Shown: positions 6,184-11,620 of the stretch, one piece after another | How positions within the stretch are numbered: position 1 is the stretch's first letter | How the letters are laid out: each line of letters begins with the position of its first letter | Assembly: GCA_049642465.1 (NCBI GenBank) | Contig: JBAROV010000076.1 | Location: forward strand, 1 to 11,620 | DNA length: 11,620 nucleotides | From: CAWDPQ01 sp049642465 | GTDB taxonomy: Bacteria > Acidobacteriota > Vicinamibacteria > Vicinamibacterales > 2-12-FULL-66-21 | Direction: 5' to 3' | The notes under the pieces: model-generated | Database searches by the model: none | What the model saw: the letters and a program-made list of their open reading frames with translations, nothing else | What the model was told of the DNA's origin: nothing | Made by a program: the position numbers and the translations under genes

Positions 6184-8013
6184 TCAGATGCCAGGCTGCC
6201 CGTAGACCCAGCGGAGTGCGAGCTCCTGGCCGATGATTCTTGAGAGCGTCGCGACCTGAGGGCTCGATCCCAGGCGCGCCCGCTCGAGCAGCGCGCTGAG
6301 CGCCGGCCGATTGTAATGGCCGCCGGTGATCATTGCGTCCGGCGACGAGAACCACGGCGCGTACGGCGAACGCAAGAGAACCGTCGCAAACACCTCGTTT
6401 GAGTACTTCTCGGAGAGCTGCCACGCGCCCGACGGCCTCCATTTGAACAGCCTGCTGCCGGCGCCATTTGCAATCGTCCGAATCAGCGCCACGTACTCAG
6501 GCACGAACATCGGCTGGCGACGAAGAGTCCGCCTGACCGTTGGTACGTTGCTTTGCGTCTTGACGAACGCCAGCTCCGGGAACAGCCGCTCGGTGCACGC
6601 TTTGGTCAGCCTGCCACCGCGCTTGGACTTGGGCGGCAGCCAGTAAATCGAGCGGGTCATCGCGTTCGTCGCGAGGGGAAGGTACAGGGGATCCTTGTAC
6701 ATCAACCCGACACCGCTCGTCTGAAACATCCTCAGCATGTGGTCGATCTGCGTGCCGATTGGAAAGTCGCTGACCTCGCCGAGGGTTTCCGCGGCGATCT
6801 GATGCAGCGATTGACGGAACTCGGCGGCCGGTTGGACCATGAGCCCGGCCCGCTGATCGAGCAGAAACTTCATCCTGGTGAAGAACACGTAGTCGAGCTG
6901 CCGCCTCCTATCTGCGAGAACCGCCTTTCCCCTGAGATAGTACGAGCCGCGGAAGGCCTCTCCGCCCGGAACTCCCCCGTACTTGACCACACCGTAATCG
7001 TCTAGCGGTTCTGCGAGATCGGTCGCGTAATCGCTCGATGCGGATACGTACTCCAGGTATGCATCGCCTCGGAGACATAGCTCCTGACCGTGCCTCACGA
7101 GCTCCTCTTCGCGTATCCGATGCCGCTCCCTCCTGATGATCTCGAATCCCGCCGCCTTTGCCGCGCGTGTCGCCACTACGACATCGACGTCCTCCGGCGC
7201 TCCCTTGACGTGCGCCTTGAAGGGGATGCCGAGCGCGCGGCACTGGGCGAGTATGAGTCGGGCATCCTCGCCGGCGGTGAAGTCGGCGACGACCGGCTGC
7301 CGACCTGAGCAGTCATAGATCCTCCATACGGCCTCTTTCAGCAGCGACCCCCACCTCTCAATGTGCTCGTCGAGGCTGCCCTTCGAGATCGTCTCGTCCC
7401 GCGGCTGCCAGTACTGTTCGAAGTCGAGGTGCCCGGTCCGATCCACCGTGAGGATCTGTCCCGGGAGGAGCTTCGAAATCCCGCGGAAACGAGTCCGAGA
7501 GAGCCAGGTGATGCCGAGCTGGATCGTCTGCGCAAACCCCGCCGGGTCGACGTCGGCGGTCCGGTGCCGGGCGAGCGCCAGCTCATGGCTGGCAAACAGG
7601 ACTCCATTAGTTGTCACCGCATAGAAGACCGGTGTACTGCTGTTGAGATCGGTGGCAGCGATGAACCGATCGCGAGTGCCGTCGTAGGCAAAGATCGCGA
7701 AGTTGCCGTCGACTCTGTCGCGCAGCACCTCGGCGGGGCGGGCGAGGAATTCCGTCAGAAAGAGGGTCCGATCCTCGTCCCGCTCAAACCGGATCAGCGG
7801 GGTTCCGAGGACAGCCAGCCATGATTGCCGCGCGGGTTCGTCGATCGTGAGGTGGGGAATGATCTTCTTGTGAGCGTACGCGGCGAGATGCGCGACGTCA
7901 CCAATACGCAGAGGGGAGTACCGCAAGTGCGGCGGCAGGATCTGCTCGAGGCTGGCCTCCAATGCGCGCCGGGAGTCGGAGTCAGCTCTGTAAGAGCAGA
8001 TGAAATAACTCAT
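6184..8013 (-). CDS. Asparagine-synthetase-like protein with degenerate amidotransferase and PP-loop motifs
   Basis: A 609-residue cytoplasmic protein with AsnB architecture: a class II glutamine amidotransferase-like half (about 1-205), then a synthetase-like half. Seen: VDGNFAIFAYDGTRDRFIAA (101-120) and FYAVTTNGVLFASHELALA (130-148), matching AsnB-type Ntn domains; FTAGEDAR (245-252), where the ATP-binding PP-loop SGGxDS/TGGxDSR normally lies; and KYGGVPGGEAFRGSYY (344-359), the GGE/RG motif of the synthetase half. The protein begins MSYFICS, so the Cys2 nucleophile needed to release ammonia from glutamine is absent. Glycan-cluster homologues often have such changes and may amidate or ligate a uronic acid or other carboxylate; the substrate here is unknown. 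Start ATG 8013 overlaps the GT2 stop (ATGA) and has GGAGGA upstream. The open frame continues to 8640, but that part only shadows the GT2 gene. Confidence 0.85.
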   Translation of the reverse strand: MSYFICSYRADSDSRRALEASLEQILPPHLRYSPLRIGDVAHLAAYAHKKIIPHLTIDEPARQSWLAVLGTPLIRFERDEDRTLFLTEFLARPAEVLRDRVDGNFAIFAYDGTRDRFIAATDLNSSTPVFYAVTTNGVLFASHELALARHRTADVDPAGFAQTIQLGITWLSRTRFRGISKLLPGQILTVDRTGHLDFEQYWQPRDETISKGSLDEHIERWGSLLKEAVWRIYDCSGRQPVVADFTAGEDARLILAQCRALGIPFKAHVKGAPEDVDVVVATRAAKAAGFEIIRRERHRIREEELVRHGQELCLRGDAYLEYVSASSDYATDLAEPLDDYGVVKYGGVPGGEAFRGSYYLRGKAVLADRRRQLDYVFFTRMKFLLDQRAGLMVQPAAEFRQSLHQIAAETLGEVSDFPIGTQIDHMLRMFQTSGVGLMYKDPLYLPLATNAMTRSIYWLPPKSKRGGRLTKACTERLFPELAFVKTQSNVPTVRRTLRRQPMFVPEYVALIRTIANGAGSRLFKWRPSGAWQLSEKYSNEVFATVLLRSPYAPWFSSPDAMITGGHYNRPALSALLERARLGSSPQVATLSRIIGQELALRWVYGQPGI

Positions 8014-8912
8014 GTAGCCCACATCCTCCGGAGCCTCTGCTTCTGACGGCCGCCGAAGGCTTTGAATGTGCGCCACTGTGGCAGCACGGTCGCGACAGCG
8101 GTGCAGAGTAGCTTGTCCTTCGCTGTCGGCGGGATCAGCATGCCCGAGCGAACGATCTCGAGCTTCATGTAGTTCTTCATGCTCAGGGGCATGAAGCGAT
8201 CGCCGCGGCCCGGATCGAAAAGCTCGCGGAGCTTCTTCGGATCCTGGGTTGCCGTGAAAGTTCGGCCCGGATGCCGTCGGATTCTCAGTAGGGCCTCCGG
8301 CAGCTCCACGAGCCGGCCCAGTATCGCAAGCTCGGCGAAGAGGACGTGGTCCGACATCGGATACTTGCCGAAGAGACGCGTGCGCCGCAGCATGTCGGAC
8401 CGGATCAGGCCGTAGTTGCAGTTGTACATGTGGATGTTCCAAAGCATCTGCGCTAGCCGTTTGTGCGGCCGCGGATCGTCCAGGTCCACATGGTCGGAAT
8501 CCACCCATTCCGAACTGCCGAATTCGTCGATGTACTCGCAGCGAGAGTACACTACGGCTACGTTCGGCGGCAGCTCGTCGAACGCCTGCACGAAGCGCAA
8601 CAGCATCCGCTTCGGAAAATCGTCGTCGTGCGCCGCCCACTTGAAGAACTGTCCGCGCGCAAGCTCGAACGTCCGGTTGTGGTTGACGGCGAGCCCCAGG
8701 TTGCGCTCGTTGCGGTGATAGCGGATCCGTCGGTCCCGAGCCGCGAAATCTCGACAGATTTCCTGTGTGCGATCCGTGGACGCATTGTCGCAGATGACGA
8801 GCTCGAAGTTCTCGAAGTCCTGCTGGAGCAGCCGCTCGAGCGTGTTCTGCAGGTAGGTGTCGCCATTGTAGACGGGCAGTCCGACGCTGACGCGGGGTTC
8901 TAGGGCATTCAT
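8010..8912 (-). CDS. Family 2 (GT-A) glycosyltransferase
   Basis: A 300-residue inverting-type glycosyltransferase expected to add a sugar from a nucleotide donor to the growing lipid-linked repeat unit at the cytoplasmic face. The GT2 features are in order: VSVGLPVYNG (8-17), the nucleotide-binding strand ELVICDNASTDRTQEIC (37-53), NERNLGLAVNHN (68-79), and the metal/nucleotide site AAHDDDFP (93-100), standing for the DxD motif. No membrane segments are apparent; the C-terminal ~60 residues are basic (GRQKQRLRRM), possibly for membrane contact. Start ATG 8912 has GGAGAG (8921-8926) 8 nt upstream. It lies 21 bp after the flippase gene and overlaps the Asn-synthetase-like gene by 4 nt, so it sits in the middle of the operon. 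Donor and acceptor cannot be told from sequence. Confidence 0.93.
   Translation of the reverse strand: MNALEPRVSVGLPVYNGDTYLQNTLERLLQQDFENFELVICDNASTDRTQEICRDFAARDRRIRYHRNERNLGLAVNHNRTFELARGQFFKWAAHDDDFPKRMLLRFVQAFDELPPNVAVVYSRCEYIDEFGSSEWVDSDHVDLDDPRPHKRLAQMLWNIHMYNCNYGLIRSDMLRRTRLFGKYPMSDHVLFAELAILGRLVELPEALLRIRRHPGRTFTATQDPKKLRELFDPGRGDRFMPLSMKNYMKLEIVRSGMLIPPTAKDKLLCTAVATVLPQWRTFKAFGGRQKQRLRRMWAT
8024..8029 (-). promoter_or_regulatory. Shine-Dalgarno (GGAGGA) deciding the Asn-synthetase-like start
   Basis: GGAGGA on the minus strand lies 10 nt before ATG 8013, inside the last codons of the GT2 gene. Together with the ATGA overlap it argues for translational coupling and against the longer frame opening at 8640. 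Confidence 0.75.
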
Positions 8913-8933
8913 TCTCTCATCTCTCCGGTAAAG

Positions 8934-10481
8934 CTACTGGCGACTCTTCCACAGGCCCGCTTCCGTGACCAGCTTCATGAACACATGCCGCTGGCCGAAT
9001 ATGAAGAGCAGGACAGTCAGGTGAACGCCGAAGACGATGCTGCTGATCAGGATCAGGCGGATCAACGCGGGCTCTACGCTCTGGAGCACCGGCCTCGCTG
9101 CGAGCGCTGCGGCCGCGCCGATCAGGACCGAGGCGAGCGGCGTCATCGCGGCACGCAGGCTGTCGCCCAGCGTGATCAGCGTGTCGCGCTGCGCCCAGAT
9201 CATGAACGGGATGGTCAGCAGCGCCATGGAAATCGAGAACCCGAGCGCCACTCCTGTAATCCCGGCCGGCAGCCCGATGGCGTAGCCAATCACGACCGTG
9301 AACATGATGGCCACGGCGATTCTCAGGCTACGCATGACGTGACCGGTGGCGTACATCAACCACCCCATCGGATTGATCAGGGCGAAGACGAGGATTGTCG
9401 GCGAGAGTAGCCGAAATACCTTCACCGCTTCGCGCCATTGCTCACCCAGCAGCACAAGGACCACATCTTCGGCGAAGAACCCGCAAACGACGGTGACCGG
9501 CAGCGCGACGGCGAGGAAGAAGCGATAGATCGTCAGGAAGTAATGGCGCAGCCGCTCCGGGTCGTTCTGCAGGCGTGAGAGTGTCGGGAACGCCACCGTG
9601 CCGACGGTGTAGTGCAACGTATCGGTGGGCAGGTTCATGAGTTGGTACGCCCGGCCGTAGATCCCGAGAGGCTCTGCGCCCCAGAAGCGCCCGATCAGGA
9701 CCTTGTCGATGTTGTAGGCAAGGTACACGGCGATGCTGTTGACTGTGATCGTGCTGCCGTACGCAATCATTCGCCGGAGGCCGTCCGCGCGTCGCGGCCG
9801 TCCGGGCTTCCATCCTGCCCCGATCCAGGCACCGACGGCTCCGGCGGCAGGCACGATCGCGGCGTGCGCCACCAGCGTCCAGTAGCCAAACCCCGTCAAC
9901 GCCATCAGGAGCGACACCGTGATGCTAAACACTAGGGCGACGATGTCAATGATGGCGAGCGCACGGATGCGTAGGTCGCGCTGGAGGAGCGCCCTATGCT
10001 GCGCCGCGAGCCCGGTAAACACGAACATCGTTCCCATCGTCGCGGTGATTGCGAAGAGCCTCGGCTCGCGGTAGAAGGCGGCGACGGCAGGCGCGGCCGC
10101 GACGCACACGAGGCCCAGGAAGCAGCCGACAGCCGTGTTGATCCAAAACAACGTCGACAGCTGATCCTGGGTGACCGTCGCGCTGTGCACGGTCGCATTC
10201 GACAGGCCCGCCTCCTTGAACAGCGCGAAGAATCCGGTGACAGCGGTGACCATGCCGACGAGGCCAAAGTCCTCGGGCACAAGCAGCCTCGCCAGGACCA
10301 CCATCGACACCATTCGAAGCGCCAAACTCGCGGCCTGCGAGAGGAAGGACGCGACCGCGCCCTGGGCCGTGCGCCGCCGGAGAACGCGCAGGGAGGCGTC
10401 GTCGAGTGTACCGTCAACGGTCGCGATCGGGGCGTCGAGCGTGGCGGCGGAGGTGTGGGAGGGCTGAGGGCTTGCACTCAC
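8934..10481 (-). CDS. Polysaccharide flippase, Wzx/WzxC-type (MOP superfamily)
   Basis: A 515-residue integral membrane protein that should flip undecaprenyl-linked repeat units to the periplasmic face. A ~35-residue soluble N-terminus is followed by many hydrophobic segments; about 12-14 transmembrane helices are expected by eye. Family signatures: VVLARLLVPEDFGLVGMV (61-78), EAGLSNATVHSATVTQDQLS (90-109) with TLFWINTAVG after it, and, further on, YNIDKVLIGRFWGAEPLGIY and GRAYQLMNLP, the WzxC-like (Polysacc_synt_3-type) pattern. The start is GTG 10481, overlapping the upstream stop as GTGA (10481-10478); only a weak purine-rich SD precedes it, so it probably depends on coupling to the Cys-rich gene. 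It supports a Wzy-type (flippase/polymerase) rather than ABC-transporter export route, although no Wzy polymerase is in the window. Confidence 0.93.
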   Translation of the reverse strand: MSASPQPSHTSAATLDAPIATVDGTLDDASLRVLRRRTAQGAVASFLSQAASLALRMVSMVVLARLLVPEDFGLVGMVTAVTGFFALFKEAGLSNATVHSATVTQDQLSTLFWINTAVGCFLGLVCVAAAPAVAAFYREPRLFAITATMGTMFVFTGLAAQHRALLQRDLRIRALAIIDIVALVFSITVSLLMALTGFGYWTLVAHAAIVPAAGAVGAWIGAGWKPGRPRRADGLRRMIAYGSTITVNSIAVYLAYNIDKVLIGRFWGAEPLGIYGRAYQLMNLPTDTLHYTVGTVAFPTLSRLQNDPERLRHYFLTIYRFFLAVALPVTVVCGFFAEDVVLVLLGEQWREAVKVFRLLSPTILVFALINPMGWLMYATGHVMRSLRIAVAIMFTVVIGYAIGLPAGITGVALGFSISMALLTIPFMIWAQRDTLITLGDSLRAAMTPLASVLIGAAAALAARPVLQSVEPALIRLILISSIVFGVHLTVLLFIFGQRHVFMKLVTEAGLWKSRQ

Positions 10482-11581
10482 GCTCGAGGGCCCTCGGAAG
10501 CCGCCTCACCGCGATCAGTGCGTTCGAGCCAGATCTCGCGCCAGTACAGGTAGATGCTCCTCGGGCAAAAGAGTCGGCAGTCGGCGTAGCGCGCCTGGCA
10601 CACGACAGAATCGAGAATGATGCAGGGCGTTTTCATGTGCTGCATCACTCCTGTCTTTTCGTTAATGATTTTGGTCAGCCGGCGCTGCACCCGGTACACG
10701 CCGCCGCAATACGGGACGAGCTCCGCATCGAACTTCATGCCGCGATTCATCAGTCCTTCGTCGCAGGTCGCCAGAATCTCGTCGCGGCTCTTCACCTTGA
10801 CCCATTCGCCCGGCTGAAGGTTCAACGCCACCGACGGCGTGCGCTCGCCAAGCGGCAGCCCGCCCTTGATACGGGGGTAGGGCACACCGCCCCAGAGCTT
10901 TTGCCATCTGTCGTACAGCCAGCGTAGCGGAGGTCCGATGCCGATCCCTGCGTTCACGAGCCAGTGGTGATAGGCCATGTACAAGAAGCTGCCCAGCATC
11001 TTGCGGAGACCGGTGTTGCCGGACGCGTAATCTTCGACGTACTGGCTCAGTTCCCAGGCCGGCAGCGGCTTGGTGTAGGCCGGCAGCAGCGTCGCCTGAC
11101 AAGCGTAAGCCGGACCGTCCGTGCCCGCGGTTCCCCGCTGCACGGTGGCCGCGATCACGTCGGCCTCCGTGCATGTCGGCGATCGCGCGTCGGAAACGGT
11201 CCAATCGGTATCTGAAGGCCTCGCGCCCGGCTCGGAGACCGGACGCAGCCAGGCCGTCTTCCAGAAGATCAAGCAGCCTGCTTCGCAGCCGCCGTGTGCC
11301 CCTCCGTCACAGCGCAGGTCCGCCAGATGTACGGAGTCTTCGAGTTTTCTCCCCTTGTAATCGTTGACCGTGTCGCAGGTCTTATGCGCCCGCGCGAACA
11401 CCCGAAAACGCCGGCCGCAGAACGCGAACATCTCGGGCATGAAGGGCATGCCATCGAGTTGTCCCTTCTGGTCGAGCGTGGCCAGGATTTCTTGCTGCGA
11501 TCGCACCTCGACCCAGTCGCCCGCGTTCAGCGACTTGGCGCTCACCTGGTCGGCCATGGTGAGTCTTCTGCTGTCATGCAC
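10478..11581 (-). CDS. Cys-rich protein with two tandem copies of an unrecognised four-cysteine domain
   Basis: I do not recognise a characterised family. The 367-residue protein has 13 cysteines, no signal peptide and no clear transmembrane helix. Residues 18-115 and 255-355 are homologous: both begin L-x2-G-[DE]-W-V-x-V-x-S-x2-EILAT, continue through GM-x-F and [FY]CG, and end C-x6/7-C-x3-C-x7-W-x3-WL. The four aligned Cys (55/292, 91/328, 99/335, 103/339) suggest a metal or Fe-S site in each copy. The linker (116-254) contains an aromatic-rich stretch (FLYMAYHHWLVNAG, 199-212; WLYDRWQKLWGG, 221-232), perhaps membrane-associating. The frame is open to the right edge, so the start is unsure: GTG 11581 has GAGGT 7 nt upstream; ATG 11557 is the alternative. 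It overlaps the flippase start by 4 nt, implying a role in the same pathway. Confidence 0.8.
   Translation of the reverse strand: MHDSRRLTMADQVSAKSLNAGDWVEVRSQQEILATLDQKGQLDGMPFMPEMFAFCGRRFRVFARAHKTCDTVNDYKGRKLEDSVHLADLRCDGGAHGGCEAGCLIFWKTAWLRPVSEPGARPSDTDWTVSDARSPTCTEADVIAATVQRGTAGTDGPAYACQATLLPAYTKPLPAWELSQYVEDYASGNTGLRKMLGSFLYMAYHHWLVNAGIGIGPPLRWLYDRWQKLWGGVPYPRIKGGLPLGERTPSVALNLQPGEWVKVKSRDEILATCDEGLMNRGMKFDAELVPYCGGVYRVQRRLTKIINEKTGVMQHMKTPCIILDSVVCQARYADCRLFCPRSIYLYWREIWLERTDRGEAASEGPRA
10517..10819 (-). repeat. Domain copy 2 of the Cys-rich protein
   Basis: Encodes residues 255-355. Matching positions: W260, S265, EILAT (268-272), GMKF (281-284), CG (292-293), R297-V298, R301, K304, C328, C335, C339, W347, W351-L352. 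Extra cysteines C273 and C320 have no partner in copy 1. By eye the two copies share roughly a third of their residues, so the duplication is old rather than a recent tandem repeat. Confidence 0.8.
11237..11530 (-). repeat. Domain copy 1 of the Cys-rich protein
   Basis: Encodes residues 18-115. Key conserved positions: W23, S28, EILAT (31-35), GMPF (44-47), CG (55-56), R60-V61, R64, K67, C91, C99, C103, W107, W111-L112. The spacing C91-x7-C99-x3-C103 is one residue longer than in copy 2. It has an extra cysteine, C69, not matched in copy 2. Confidence 0.8.
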
Positions 11582-11588
11582 TTCGGAG

Positions 11589-11593
11589 ACCTC
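11589..11593 (-). promoter_or_regulatory. Possible Shine-Dalgarno (GAGGT) for the Cys-rich protein
   Basis: GAGGT on the minus strand is 7 nt before GTG 11581 and favours that start. Because the frame stays open to the window edge, a start further upstream is not excluded. Confidence 0.4.
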
Positions 11594-11620
11594 GGATTCC
11601 CATGTAAATGCACCGCCGCG

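Noticed and set aside
8014..8640. Upstream extension of the Asn-synthetase-like reading frame (about 209 extra codons)
   Set aside because: It is the alternate frame of the GT2 gene, is Arg/Ala-rich with no domain, and the ATGA overlap plus GGAGGA place the true start at 8013.
9996..10553. 185-codon plus-strand ORF opposite the flippase gene
   Set aside because: Antisense shadow made of Arg/Glu/His-rich sequence, no SD or domain.
1..11620. CRISPR arrays, tRNA/rRNA genes, insertion sequences, phage genes
   Set aside because: No regularly spaced repeats, no tRNA-like cloverleaf, no transposase or integrase motif was seen in any frame.

Overview
The window is about 60% G+C, densely coded, and carries part of a cell-surface polysaccharide (exopolysaccharide or O-antigen type) gene cluster. 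The host is a Gram-negative-type, high-GC bacterium. Gene style, and an intergenic inverted repeat that reads DFAKATSG when translated on the minus strand, make me think of Acidobacteriota (Vicinamibacteria-like). That assignment is from memory and unproven. I see no rRNA, tRNA, CRISPR array or transposase.

Layout: four plus-strand genes (1-3856) converge on five minus-strand genes (11620-3866). Plus strand: the C-terminal part of a WcaJ/ExoY-type phosphoglycosyl transferase that starts lipid-linked repeat-unit synthesis; a left-handed beta-helix sugar N-acyltransferase; a Gfo/Idh/MocA NAD(P)-dependent sugar dehydrogenase coupled to it by an ATGA overlap; and a NodU/TobZ-type O-carbamoyltransferase. 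Minus strand, in transcription order: a Cys-rich protein built from two copies of an unrecognised ~100-residue domain; a Wzx/WzxC-type flippase; a family 2 glycosyltransferase; an asparagine-synthetase-like protein lacking the glutaminase cysteine; and, after a 446-bp gap, a secreted right-handed beta-helix protein with its own strong ribosome binding site. The first four minus-strand genes look like one coupled operon (4-nt overlaps, a 21-nt gap, a 4-nt overlap). The two convergent transcription units end in a 17-bp perfect hairpin that contains both stop codons.

Together: the dehydrogenase and acyltransferase would help make an N-acylated amino sugar nucleotide; the phosphoglycosyl transferase and GT2 would assemble the lipid-linked unit; the carbamoyltransferase and the Asn-synthetase-like protein would decorate it; the flippase would export it; and the beta-helix protein would bind or cut it outside the cytoplasm. 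Missing from the window are the aminotransferase, polymerase, export proteins and most glycosyltransferases, so the cluster must extend beyond both edges. The best candidate for something undescribed is the duplicated four-cysteine domain protein at the right edge, together with its coupling to the flippase, GT2 and amidotransferase-like genes.
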